Of a stretch of DNA of 64,000 bases, positions 8,830-17,038 are shown piece by piece. The translations under genes were made by a program, and so were the position numbers. The notes under the pieces are model-generated. The model ran no database searches. It was given only the letters and a program-made list of their open reading frames with translations, and was not told where the DNA came from. The stretch lies in assembly GCA_041750915.1 (NCBI GenBank), contig JBGSYJ010000069.1, positions 1 through 64,000 of the forward strand, in the 5' to 3' direction. The stretch comes from JBGSYJ01 sp041750915 (GTDB lineage: Bacteria; Acidobacteriota; Thermoanaerobaculia; Gp7-AA8). Within the stretch, counting starts at the first letter, position 1, and each line of letters starts with the position of its first letter.

Positions 8830-9043
8830 TGGTTCATTTCTTCCGACAAAGACCTGTCGCACCGTTCTGAAGCGTCAGGATGACAAGTCCTTCAGTTCCT
8901 TGCGTCTGGCGGGCGGCCAGGTTTACGAAAAAGTAAGACTTCCGCCCGGAACAAACGCCTCAACCTCGCTGTTGCCAACAGTTCCAGCAGTCCGCTCCAC
9001 GTTCAACTCAGTGGGGGTGCGGAAACCCGCATCCCCGTTCGCG

Positions 9044-9072
9044 TTCAACTTTGGCGCGATTTCGAGTAAGAT
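9044..9072 (+). promoter_or_regulatory. candidate sigma70-type promoter for the S1 gene
   Basis: TTCAAC (9044-9049) and TAAGAT (9067-9072) are separated by exactly 17 bases, about 60 bases before the S1-domain gene. Each hexamer matches the consensus at four of six positions. Prediction only. Confidence 0.4.
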
Positions 9073-9134
9073 ACGCAACCCAACCAGATCTCGCCGAAGG
9101 CGGGACTGTCCATCCTGAAAGGTTTTTCATTCGC

Positions 9135-10565
9135 ATGACGGATTCCAGAGAAAACGCAGACACTTCGTTTGCGGAAGCGTTCGAAGCAAGTTTGAACTTT
9201 AAGACCCCTGTACAGGGAGACATGCTTCGCGGCACGATCGTCTCCATTTCGGGAGACGACGCCTACGTATCGTACGGCGGACCCTCGGAGGCCGTGATGT
9301 CGGTCGCCGAACTGGCCGAAGGGGAAAACCAGGAGGGTGACACCGTCGAAGCGATGGTCGTGGCCACCGCTCCGGTCATCCGCCTCTCGCGCAAGATGAT
9401 GGCCGGCCGCGCTTCGCTGCAGGCGCTTCGTCAGGCGTACGAGAACGGTCTTCCAGCAGAAGGAAAGATCACGGGGCGCAACAAGGGCGGCTTTGACGTC
9501 AGCGTCGGCGGCGTCCGCGCCTTCTGCCCGCTCTCGCAGATCGACCTCGGCAAGATCAATGATCCAGATGCCTATGTGAACAAAAGCTTCGACTTCCGGG
9601 TCACGGAGCTTTCGGATGACGGTCGCAAGATCGTGGTCTCGCGCGCTGCGCTGCTTCGTGAGGAAGCTGCGGTTCGCGCCGACGAAGTCCGCAAGACTAT
9701 TGTCCCGGGAGCGATGCTCGAGGGAACGGTCCGCACGATCATGCCGTTCGGCGCTTTCGTCGACCTCGGCGGCGTCGATGGACTGCTCCATGTCTCTGAG
9801 ATGAGCCGTCGTCGCGTCAATGACCCGAAGGAATTCGTCAGCGTCGGTCAGCAGGTGACTGTCAAGGTTCTGAAGATCGAGAACGACGGCAAACGGGTGT
9901 CGTTGTCGATGAAAGATCAGGAGCGCGACCCCTGGAACGACGCGATCGAGCGCTTCCAGCCGGGTGATGCGTTCACTGGAACGATTGCACGCGCCACCGA
10001 TTTCGGCTTTTTCGTCGAGCTCGAGCCGGGTCTCGATGGCTTGCTTCACGTCTCGCAGCTCCCGATCGGACTCAAGCAGAGCGACGAATCGCTTGCGATC
10101 GGTAACTCTATCTCAGGCTGGGTCCGCGAAGTCGATGCGGAACGGCGCCGTATCTCGCTTGCGATGCGCGAAGTCGCTTCGGGCGATCCCTGGGAAGACA
10201 TCGAACAGAAGTTCCCCGTCGGTCGGGTCGTCGAAGGAACCGTTGAGCGCGCCGGGCAACCGGGCGTTTTCGTCGCCCTCGAGCCGGGCTTGACCGGACT
10301 CATTCCGGTGTCCGAGATGAGCCTTCCTCCGGGAGGCGATCCGGGCAAGGCGCACCAGCCGGGTGAGAAACTCGCCGTGAAGATCCTCTCCGTCGACCGT
10401 TCGCGCCGCCGTATCTCTCTGAGTCACGAGGGTGCGAAGGCTGCTGCGGAGCGTGGCGAGTTCCTCGAGTACGTCGAGGATTCGAAGGCCGGAGCAGCAG
10501 AGAGCAAGAGCGCCATGGCGCTCGCCCTCGAGCGGGCGATGTCCGGCAAGGGCGAAGACGAGTAA
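9135..10565 (+). CDS. five-domain S1 RNA-binding protein, bS1-like
   Basis: RNA-binding protein of 476 residues built almost entirely of S1 repeats. Five can be read, starting near residues 27 (GDMLRGTIVSI), 110 (AEGKITGRNKGG), 192 (EGTVRTIMPFGAFVDLGG), 278 (TGTIARATDFGFFVELEPG) and 362 (EGTVERAGQPGVFVALEPG). The third and fourth repeats have the most canonical GLLHVSEM/GLLHVSQL cores. Ribosomal protein bS1 has four to six repeats, so this could be the cell's bS1 or a paralogue such as a Tex-unrelated S1 factor. ATG 9135 is chosen because the upstream frame overlaps the promoter. A terminator hairpin follows. Confidence 0.85.
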   Translation: MTDSRENADTSFAEAFEASLNFKTPVQGDMLRGTIVSISGDDAYVSYGGPSEAVMSVAELAEGENQEGDTVEAMVVATAPVIRLSRKMMAGRASLQALRQAYENGLPAEGKITGRNKGGFDVSVGGVRAFCPLSQIDLGKINDPDAYVNKSFDFRVTELSDDGRKIVVSRAALLREEAAVRADEVRKTIVPGAMLEGTVRTIMPFGAFVDLGGVDGLLHVSEMSRRRVNDPKEFVSVGQQVTVKVLKIENDGKRVSLSMKDQERDPWNDAIERFQPGDAFTGTIARATDFGFFVELEPGLDGLLHVSQLPIGLKQSDESLAIGNSISGWVREVDAERRRISLAMREVASGDPWEDIEQKFPVGRVVEGTVERAGQPGVFVALEPGLTGLIPVSEMSLPPGGDPGKAHQPGEKLAVKILSVDRSRRRISLSHEGAKAAAERGEFLEYVEDSKAGAAESKSAMALALERAMSGKGEDE

Positions 10566-10590
10566 TTCGACTGCATCGGCATTGAATGTG

Positions 10591-10616
10591 AAAATCCTCC
10601 CACCGGGAGGATTTTT
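10591..10616 (+). terminator. intrinsic terminator that also holds the rof ribosome site
   Basis: The stem AAATCCTCCC/GGGAGGATTT with a 3-nt loop is followed by a T-run (ATTTTTC). It ends five bases before the next start codon. The GGGAGGA of the 3' arm is the only Shine-Dalgarno-like sequence for the downstream gene, so the same hairpin could both end S1 transcripts and mask that site. Confidence 0.75.
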
Positions 10617-10621
10617 CATTT

Positions 10622-10858
10622 ATGTCTGAAGAACGATACGAGCCGGTTTCCTGCGATTATCACGATCAGCTCGAAGCTGCTGCGGTCACGAAAAAGGAAG
10701 TGGAGCTCGAGTTCGATGCGCAGGGCGTGAGGCAACGCGAGCGCGGAAAGATTGCTGACGTGTACAGCGACAATGGTGCGGAATTCGTGAGACTCGAAGC
10801 CGGCGAAGGCTCGGTTCGAGTTCGTCTGGATGAGATTGTTTCGTTTCGAGAGCTCTGA
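10622..10858 (+). CDS. rof: Rof/YaeO-family Rho-binding antiterminator
   Basis: Small cytosolic protein of 78 residues. Its N-terminal YEPVSCDYHDQLE matches the signature YxPIxCDxYDxLE of E. coli Rof (YaeO), which binds Rho and blocks its RNA-loading site. The C-terminal LEAGEGSVRVRLDEIVSF matches the family's closing pattern VxLDxIxSF. The family is an Sm-like beta-barrel of about 80-85 residues, so the length fits. The gene follows the S1 terminator directly, and its ribosome-binding sequence lies within that hairpin. It is followed at 12 bases by a small unknown gene, suggesting a two-gene unit. Function is assigned from motif similarity only. Confidence 0.75.
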   Translation: MSEERYEPVSCDYHDQLEAAAVTKKEVELEFDAQGVRQRERGKIADVYSDNGAEFVRLEAGEGSVRVRLDEIVSFREL

Positions 10859-10870
10859 GGGGCGAACGGA

Positions 10871-11149
10871 GTGTCCGTATTGAAGGATCTTTCACCGGAT
10901 GATCCGGTATTTCTGCTCGAGACCGATCGGCAGACGTGGATCGCAATACGCGGCGTCGACGAGACCGGAAACGCCACGCAGTTCCGCCTGGCCTTCAGTA
11001 CTCTGGACCTTGCCGCGCGTTTCGCCAGCCGGTTTCCTGCGTTCGGTGCGAAGAGGGTCCGCGAAATCCGGCTGGGCGACATCACGACTGCCGAGGATCC
11101 GCCCGTAGCCATCGACGTCGATCCCGATTCGCTGGAGCATGAAAAGTAG
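10871..11149 (+). CDS. small unknown protein downstream of rof
   Basis: I do not recognise this 92-residue protein. It begins with GTG, preceded by GAGGGGCG at about seven bases, and sits 12 bases after rof, so the two are probably co-transcribed. It has no signal peptide or membrane segment. The sequence is acidic at the C-terminus (DVDPDSLEHEK) and mixed alpha/beta elsewhere. It ends at a hairpin formed by CGGGACAT and ATGTCCCG. Codon usage and GC resemble its neighbours, which supports a real gene. Confidence 0.6.
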   Translation: MSVLKDLSPDDPVFLLETDRQTWIAIRGVDETGNATQFRLAFSTLDLAARFASRFPAFGAKRVREIRLGDITTAEDPPVAIDVDPDSLEHEK

Positions 11150-11176
11150 CGGGACATTCCGATGCCGATGTCCCGC
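11149..11176 (+). terminator. hairpin after the rof unit
   Basis: A nine-base-pair stem (GCGGGACAT/ATGTCCCGC) with a 10-nt loop overlaps the last base of the preceding stop codon. There is no T-run, so it is a possible terminator only. Confidence 0.45.
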
Positions 11177-11324
11177 GTTACCGGCAGTGAAGCGGTAGGA
11201 CATATGGGGCATTCATCCCGCGTCGTCATGTGGCAGGGCCCGCCGCCCTGCCTGAATGTACGACACCTGGAGCATTCATCCGGGTCGTCGCCCCAGAACG
11301 TCGCAAGTTCCTCACATTCCGAAA

Positions 11325-11349
11325 GGCGGCGGATCGGAATCCGCCGCTA
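11325..11349. repeat. short palindromic repeat GGCGGATCGGAATCCGCC type
   Basis: The near-palindrome GGCGGATCGGAATCCGCC recurs in opposite orientation at 32246-32268 and in degenerate form near 40079. All three lie just outside coding ends. It is a third small repeat family in this genome. Confidence 0.6.
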
Positions 11350-11398
11350 CTAGCAAACCATTTTCTCGTTCCGGGCGTACAATCATCAGGGAGCCGTC

Positions 11399-12139
11399 AT
11401 GCCAAAGAGCCTTTTCTATGCCGGAGTGATCTTTTGCGCGCTGTTTGCGCTGCTCGTTGCCAGCGGTGTGATCCAGAGCGGAACGACGCCCGGTCTCGAT
11501 GGACTCCTGTACGACCCCGCTGCGTCCGAGCTGGCCCCGGTTTCTCCATCAGTCATGATCGCCGTTCTCCTGATGATGATTCCCGTGGCGTCCATTCTTC
11601 TCCGGATGGCCTCGCTCGTGGCAGCGCGGAACCTCTTCGCCGCGTTCTTCGGGATCTTCTCAGTATCCTGCGCCGCACTGGCGTTGGGATACTTTGCCGC
11701 CCTTCAGTTCCGCATTGGCACGTTGATTCGCACCTCCTCTGAGGCGATCACCCGGATCCAGCCTCTGCTCGAGTCCCAGGTTGCGGTAACGTGGTCATTC
11801 GGCTGGTTCCTTTCGCTTGCGCTCCTCTCGCTTCGGCCGTACTTCAGGATTCAGGCGAGCCGCACACTCAGTGCCCTGGTGTTCCTGCCGGCTCCCGTGT
11901 TCCTCTGGGCGCTGATGGGGACCGCGGGGCAGGTTGCCGGCACGACATCATCGACGATGATGCTCTACTGGAGCCTTCTTGCCGCAATCTTTCTTGCGAT
12001 CTCAGTTCACTGCGTGCGCCATCGCCACCTCTTCATTGAGGTCACGAATCTGCGCGAGCTTCTCGACACGCGGGTGGTGCCCCCGCTGGGCGACCGAAGA
12101 AGGCTTTCGTTCGACGGCGGCGTGGCTTTCGACAGTTGA
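11399..12139 (+). CDS. multi-pass membrane protein of unknown function
   Basis: Unrecognised protein of 246 residues with about six hydrophobic segments: residues 5-25, 45-65, 80-105, 127-145, 155-180 and 185-205. The C-terminal 40 residues are polar and would be cytosolic. The start has AGGGAG at six bases. There is no motif that I can link to transport or catalysis. It stands alone between repeats. The regular helices and the ribosome-binding site argue that it is expressed. Confidence 0.65.
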   Translation: MPKSLFYAGVIFCALFALLVASGVIQSGTTPGLDGLLYDPAASELAPVSPSVMIAVLLMMIPVASILLRMASLVAARNLFAAFFGIFSVSCAALALGYFAALQFRIGTLIRTSSEAITRIQPLLESQVAVTWSFGWFLSLALLSLRPYFRIQASRTLSALVFLPAPVFLWALMGTAGQVAGTTSSTMMLYWSLLAAIFLAISVHCVRHRHLFIEVTNLRELLDTRVVPPLGDRRRLSFDGGVAFDS

Positions 12140-12198
12140 GCGTTGTTGCAACCACGCTCGAAAGCAATGGCCTCAAGTCAAGCGGCGAACGTGCTTTT

Positions 12199-12284
12199 GT
12201 CATCCTGAGCGAAGCGAAGGATCCCCTCAGGACTCGCCTTTCGGCATGCAATCAGGGGATCCTTCGCTTTGCTCAGGATGACAC
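12199..12284. repeat. paired-arm repeat, CATCCTGAGCGAAGCGAAGG type
   Basis: Arms 12199-12230 and 12252-12284 are inverted copies (one mismatch) around about 21 nt. The left flank AGCAATGGCCTCAAGT also occurs in related form at 35947 without arms, so the element may be longer than its arms. It lies between the membrane-protein gene and dnaE. Confidence 0.9.
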
Positions 12285-12327
12285 CTTTCGTACCGTCTTC
12301 TATCCTGCGCTTCTGTCTTCCGGGTGG

Positions 12328-12333
12328 TAAAAT
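12328..12333 (+). promoter_or_regulatory. candidate -10 box for dnaE
   Basis: TAAAAT lies 37 bases before the dnaE start. The expected -35 region is poorly conserved, so the call is weak. Confidence 0.3.
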
Positions 12334-12369
12334 AGCCTCGCCAGACTTCATCCGGAGAGCCCCCCATCG

Positions 12370-15300
12370 ATGTCCTTCGTTCACCTCCACATGCATACGC
12401 AGTATTCGCTGCTCGACGGCGCGAATCGTCCTGAAGATCTCGCCGCAAGAGTCGCGGAGATGAAGATGCCGGCGTGCGCGATCACTGACCACGGCAATAT
12501 GTTCGGGGCGATCGACTTCTACAACGCGATGATGGAGAAGAAGGTCAAGCCAATCATCGGCTGTGAGATGTACATGGCGCTCGGCTCACGGTTCGACAAG
12601 GCCGGCGTGGAAAATCAGGATGCCGACGCCGGATCGAACAATCACCTGATCGTTCTTGCAACGAATGACGCTGGCTACAGGAACCTCGTCAAGCTGGTTA
12701 GCGCTGGATATACCGAGGGGTTCTATTACAAGCCGCGCATCGACAGGGAACTGCTCAAAGAGCATTCCGAGGGGCTGATCTGCCTGTCATCCTGCCTGAA
12801 GGGCGAGGTCTCTCAGGCTCTCGCTGGAGGGAACTTCACGAAGGCGCTCGATGCTGCCCGCGCGTACAAGGAGATCCTCGGCCCCGACAACTTCTTTCTC
12901 GAGATCCAGGACCACGGAATTCCGGATCAGGTGAAGATCATCCCGCTGATGGCTCAGATTGCCGAGCAGGCAGGTTTGCGGATGGTTGCGACGAACGACT
13001 CGCACTATCTCGACAAGACGGACTCCTTTGCCCACGAAGTCCTGCTGGCAATCGGCACGGGCAAGACGCTCGACGACGATCGCCGGATGAAGTTTTACTC
13101 GGATGACTTCTACGTGAAGTCGCCTCAGGAGATGTCGAAGATTTTCGCGGCGTATCCTGAGGCGGTGGCGAACACGCTCCGGATTGCGGAGCGGGTGGAT
13201 CTGAAGATTGAGCCGCAGAGTTACCACCTGCCGAACTTCCCCGTGCCGAAGGGGAGCGATCCGACGACGTACTTCGAAAAGGTAGCCCGCGAAGGCCTCG
13301 AGATGCGTCTCGCGGCGATGGCGCATCTGTTCGAGGCGAAACGAAAAAAACACGAGCGTCAGGAGTACATCGATCGCCTCGAAAGGGAGATCGGCATCAT
13401 CCGGAGCATGGGCTTTCCTGGCTACTTCCTCGTGGTATGGGATTTCATCAAATTCGCCAGGGATCACGGGATTCCCGTAGGTCCGGGCCGAGGGTCTGCG
13501 GCTGGTTCACTCGTAGCGTACGCGATGAGGATCACGGACGTCGATCCGCTGGACTACGACCTCCTGTTCGAGAGGTTTCTCAATCCCGACCGTATCTCGA
13601 TGCCCGACATCGACATCGACTTCTGCATGAACAATCGCGGGAGGGTGATCGAGTACGTCCGCGACAAGTACGGAGCGGAGAACGTGGCGCAGATCATCAC
13701 GTTCGGAACGATGGCCGCCCGTTCCGTGGTTCGGGACGTCGGACGCGTGCTCGGGATGCCGTTCGGTTTCGTTGACAAGGTGGCCAAGGCCATTCCCTCG
13801 GGTCCGGGCGTCATGCTGGCCGATGCAAAAAAAGACTCTCCACTCCTGGTCGAGGCGATCCGCAGCGACAAGGAAGTCGAAAAGATGATCGATATCGCGC
13901 TCCGCCTCGAAGGGCTGACCCGCCACGCGGGGGTTCACGCCGCGGGCGTCGTCATCACACCTGAGCCCGTTGACCAGTACGTTCCGCTCTACCGCACGAA
14001 CAAGGACGAAATCGTCACCCAGTACGACATGCGCATCGTCGAGAAGATGGGGCTTCTCAAGATGGATTTTCTCGGGCTGCGCACGCTCACCGTGATCGAC
14101 GATGCAATCAAGTCGATCCTCGCACAGGAAGGCGTGAAGCTCGAGATCGAGAAGCTGGAGCTCGACGACCCTGAGGTCTACCGTCTATTTCAGGAGGGCC
14201 GCACAAAAGGCGTGTTCCAGTTCGAATCGGGAGGCATGGTCGATCTGCTTCGCAAGGCCCGTCCTACGAAGTTCGAAGATCTGGCGGCGCTTAATGCTCT
14301 CTATCGTCCGGGCGCGCTCGATGCGGGCATGGTCGACGAGTATGTCCGCCGGAAGAACGGACAGTCGAAAGCCAGATATCTCGTTCCTGTCATGCAACCG
14401 ATTCTGGAGGAGACGTACGGGATCGTCGTCTACCAGGAGCAGGTCATGCAGATCGCGCAGGGAGTTGCGAACTATTCGCTTGCACAGGCAGACCTTCTTC
14501 GCAAAGCGATGGGAAAGAAGGACAAAGCGATCATGGAGAAGGAGCGCGTCAGCTTCGTCTCCGGCGCGCTGGACAACGGGTACACACGCGAGAAGGCTGA
14601 TGCGATCTTCGACTACATCGAGCCCTTCGCCCGCTACGGCTTCAACAAGTCGCACTCTGTCGCGTACGCGCTGCTTGCCTACCAGACGGCGTGGCTGAAG
14701 GTTCATTATCCGCGTCACTTCATGGCCGCCGTGCTGACGTCCGAGATGGACAAGACCGAGAATGTCGTCAAGTTCATCAACGAGACCTCGCAGATGGGGA
14801 TCCGACTGCTCCCTCCGGACATCAACGAGTCGAATTTCTCGTTCACAGTCGTCGGGTCGAATCTCCGGTTCGGACTTGGCGCAGTGAAGGGAGTCGGAGG
14901 AAGTGCGATCGAGTCCATCCTCTTTGCGAGGCGAACGGTCGGCCGCTTCACCGGCTTGTTCGAATTCTGTGAACAGGTCGATCTCCGCGCCTGCAACAAA
15001 AAGGTAATCGAGGCGCTGATCAAGTCGGGCTCTTTCGACTCCTTCCGCCTCACGCGCAAGGCGCTCTTCGAACAGCTGGAGCGGACTGCGGAAAGCGCGA
15101 TGAAGGCGAAAGAGGAAAAGGAAAGAGGTCAGAGCACACTGTTCGGAGGCGCGGGCGCAGGCATCATCACGGCACCACGTTCCCTTGCCGCCGCGACAGA
15201 TTCCGACGAATGGCTCGAGGATGAAAAGCTCGCCTTCGAAAAGGAAACGCTGGGCTTCTACATCACCGGACATCCTCTCAACAAGTTCGAAGGGGACCTC

Positions 15301-16329
15301 GAGATTTTCGCGACCGCAAATACGGACACTCTCAAGCGTTTCGTCGACCAGACGGTGACGATCGGAGGCATCGTTGGCCAGCTCAAGAAGTCGAAGATCA
15401 AGAAGGGGCCAAACGAAGGCAAGCTGATGGCAAAGTTCATCCTCGACGACCAATTCGGAAGCGTTGAGGTCGTCGTGTTCAGCGATCTCTTTCAGAAGCA
15501 TGCGAAATGGCTCGACAACGGTGTGCCGATACTTCTGACTGCCAGCGTCAAAGACACAGGCGGTGTTCCGGGCGGCCGCAGCGCCGCGCTCGCGCAGGCC
15601 GAACAGCAGGCCCGGCAGATCGACGACGAGTACGGCGGACATCCGGAGGACGATTTCGTCGTTGCCGATCGTCCCTCTCGTTCGGCCACTGACGCGCCGC
15701 AGATTTCCTATTACGAAGTCGGCGACGACGAGAATGAAAAGACGGAAGCTGAGCTCGAGCGGGAGCGGATCGGAACGGAGGTCGACCGATTCAACCTCAG
15801 CCTCTTTGGAGGCGCGCCCGCGCAGGAACCCGATGATGATCGGGATGACAATGGTGGTGCCGGCGTGCGGACGGATGTCAGTTTGCACAGTCGCGAGGAG
15901 GCCGAGGAAGCGCGTGCTGCGATTGCAGAGGAGACCGAGTCTCTGATAGCGCCCTCCGAGGCTGACAGCGCCGTCTACGAGCCCGCGCAGATTCTCCACG
16001 AAGCGCCGATCACCCCGGAGTTGAATGCCCTTGATCTGGTGCCGCTCGACGGCATCCGGGAGAAAAAGGTGAAGACGATTGCTCTCGAGATGTCATACAC
16101 GACGGTGAGCGATTCTTCTCTCGCGAAGCTGCGCGAGATCTTCGAGAGCCATGCCGGCGAGGTTCCCGTGCTCGTGCGGCTCACGAATGTTCCACCGGAG
16201 CTGGCGAAGGAAGCAGGTTCCGATGGCCACGTGCAGCTCAAGCTGAACCATCACTTCCGAATTCAGCCCGGACAGCCCTTCACCGCCGCGGTGAACGAGC
16301 TCGACGCGCGGCTGCAGTATTTGTTCTAG
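12370..16329 (+). CDS. dnaE: DNA polymerase III alpha subunit DnaE
   Basis: Replicative DNA polymerase catalytic subunit, 1319 residues. The N-terminal PHP domain keeps a full metal set: HLHMH at 5-9, TDHGN near 38 and TNDSHYL, so it may have intrinsic proofreading activity. The polymerase aspartates lie in MPDIDIDFC near residues 411-419, with GPGRGSAAGSLVAYAM just before. ARYGFNKSHSVAYALLAYQT marks the palm/finger region. The OB-fold (TIGGIVGQLKKSK) lies near residues 997-1075. The protein is about 150 residues longer than E. coli DnaE because of an acidic, poorly ordered linker between the OB-fold and the C-terminal segment. The frame is uninterrupted. A GGAGA lies about 13 bases before the ATG. 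Confidence 0.97.
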   Translation: MSFVHLHMHTQYSLLDGANRPEDLAARVAEMKMPACAITDHGNMFGAIDFYNAMMEKKVKPIIGCEMYMALGSRFDKAGVENQDADAGSNNHLIVLATNDAGYRNLVKLVSAGYTEGFYYKPRIDRELLKEHSEGLICLSSCLKGEVSQALAGGNFTKALDAARAYKEILGPDNFFLEIQDHGIPDQVKIIPLMAQIAEQAGLRMVATNDSHYLDKTDSFAHEVLLAIGTGKTLDDDRRMKFYSDDFYVKSPQEMSKIFAAYPEAVANTLRIAERVDLKIEPQSYHLPNFPVPKGSDPTTYFEKVAREGLEMRLAAMAHLFEAKRKKHERQEYIDRLEREIGIIRSMGFPGYFLVVWDFIKFARDHGIPVGPGRGSAAGSLVAYAMRITDVDPLDYDLLFERFLNPDRISMPDIDIDFCMNNRGRVIEYVRDKYGAENVAQIITFGTMAARSVVRDVGRVLGMPFGFVDKVAKAIPSGPGVMLADAKKDSPLLVEAIRSDKEVEKMIDIALRLEGLTRHAGVHAAGVVITPEPVDQYVPLYRTNKDEIVTQYDMRIVEKMGLLKMDFLGLRTLTVIDDAIKSILAQEGVKLEIEKLELDDPEVYRLFQEGRTKGVFQFESGGMVDLLRKARPTKFEDLAALNALYRPGALDAGMVDEYVRRKNGQSKARYLVPVMQPILEETYGIVVYQEQVMQIAQGVANYSLAQADLLRKAMGKKDKAIMEKERVSFVSGALDNGYTREKADAIFDYIEPFARYGFNKSHSVAYALLAYQTAWLKVHYPRHFMAAVLTSEMDKTENVVKFINETSQMGIRLLPPDINESNFSFTVVGSNLRFGLGAVKGVGGSAIESILFARRTVGRFTGLFEFCEQVDLRACNKKVIEALIKSGSFDSFRLTRKALFEQLERTAESAMKAKEEKERGQSTLFGGAGAGIITAPRSLAAATDSDEWLEDEKLAFEKETLGFYITGHPLNKFEGDLEIFATANTDTLKRFVDQTVTIGGIVGQLKKSKIKKGPNEGKLMAKFILDDQFGSVEVVVFSDLFQKHAKWLDNGVPILLTASVKDTGGVPGGRSAALAQAEQQARQIDDEYGGHPEDDFVVADRPSRSATDAPQISYYEVGDDENEKTEAELERERIGTEVDRFNLSLFGGAPAQEPDDDRDDNGGAGVRTDVSLHSREEAEEARAAIAEETESLIAPSEADSAVYEPAQILHEAPITPELNALDLVPLDGIREKKVKTIALEMSYTTVSDSSLAKLREIFESHAGEVPVLVRLTNVPPELAKEAGSDGHVQLKLNHHFRIQPGQPFTAAVNELDARLQYLF

Positions 16330-16343
16330 GTGTAGCTCCGCCG

Positions 16344-16477
16344 ACCCTCTCCCCGCCAGCATGTTGGCCCGAGCGCGAATCGACGTTCGGGGAGAGGGTG
16401 GTCCGGCACCCTGCGCCGCGGGACTTGCGCATCGCGCATCTGTGAATTGCAGGGTGACGGACCGGGTGAGGGGCAGC
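16344..16477. repeat. left arm of inverted repeat flanking broken DUF559 gene
   Basis: This arm of about 134 nt is an imperfect reverse complement of 16891-17025. It contains two nested hairpins: ACCCTCTCCCC/GGGGAGAGGGT (16344-16399) and GGTCCGGCACCCTGC/GCAGGGTGACGGACC (16399-16463). It begins 14 bases after the dnaE stop and could terminate dnaE transcription. Confidence 0.85.
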
Positions 16478-16487
16478 CTGGATCCAG

Positions 16488-16873
16488 CTACCCCTTCATG
16501 TATCCGAACTCCCGAGCTCGCGCCTCACATATCCGGAGAATTTCCGCCGCGCAGATTCCAGGATTTGCGACCAGCTCTTGGTTTTCGAATCGCAGCACTT
16601 TTATTCCGAGCTCCCCGAGACGTTTGTCACGCACCGCGTCATCGTGTCTGCCCTCCGCCGTGAAATGTGGATCGCCGTCGAGCTCGACGTTCACGCGCAA
16701 TCGGGAGCAGTAGAAGTCGAGGATCATGTTGTCGATCCGATGCTGCGTTCTGAACTTCCAGCGATGGAGGTCCGGTTTCACAGCATGCCCCATGCAAGCT
16801 TCTCGGCATCGGTCAGGCTACGCCTGAGCTCGCGTTCGTTCGTCCGGTTGATCCCGCGTGTTTGATGCTTCAT
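16488..16873 (-). pseudogene. DUF559 (Vsr-like) nuclease gene with stop and frameshift
   Basis: The reverse strand encodes a small DUF559-type endonuclease-fold protein in two frames. From ATG 16873 the first 31 codons read MKHQTRGINRTNERELRRSL and then TDAEKLAWGML, the family's N-terminal helix, ending in an in-frame TGA. The rest continues in another frame from about 16780: WKFRTQHRIDNMILDFYC, VELDGDPHF and VLRFENQELVANP, which hold the PD-(D/E)XK-like core. In an intact relative the TGA would be Arg, and one extra base accounts for the shift. A start at 16793 would give 101 residues but lacks the family N-terminus. Long inverted repeats flank the gene. Compare the intact homologue at 59512-59886. 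Confidence 0.8.
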
Positions 16874-16890
16874 GGCGAGATCGTACCTCG

Positions 16891-17025
16891 GCTACCCCTC
16901 ACCCGGCCCGTCACCCTGCAATCCACAACTGCCTGGGTGCGCGGGTCTCGCTTCGCAGGGTGCCGGACCACCCTCTCCCCGAATGATGATTCCTGCTTTA
17001 GACGACATCCTGGCGGGGAGAGGGT
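16891..17025. repeat. right arm of inverted repeat flanking broken DUF559 gene
   Basis: Inverted partner of 16344-16477, with the hairpin order mirrored: CTACCCCTCACCCGGCCCGT at the inner end, GCAGGGTGCCGGACC (16955-16969) and the CCCTCTCCCC/GGGGAGAGGG hairpin at the outer end. Conservation is highest in the stems; loop sequences have diverged. Confidence 0.85.
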
Positions 17026-17038
17026 AAGTCGCGCGACC

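Noticed and set aside
9013..9036. Riboswitch or leader upstream of the S1 gene
   Set aside because: A single hairpin is visible, located before the predicted promoter, so it would not be in the transcript.
14185..15999. 604-codon reverse frame opposite dnaE
   Set aside because: Same reason: shadow of a conserved polymerase gene with no motif or start signal of its own.
16361..16663. 100-codon forward frame in the DUF559 flank
   Set aside because: It runs through repeat sequence and opposite the DUF559 remnant; no domain or ribosome site.
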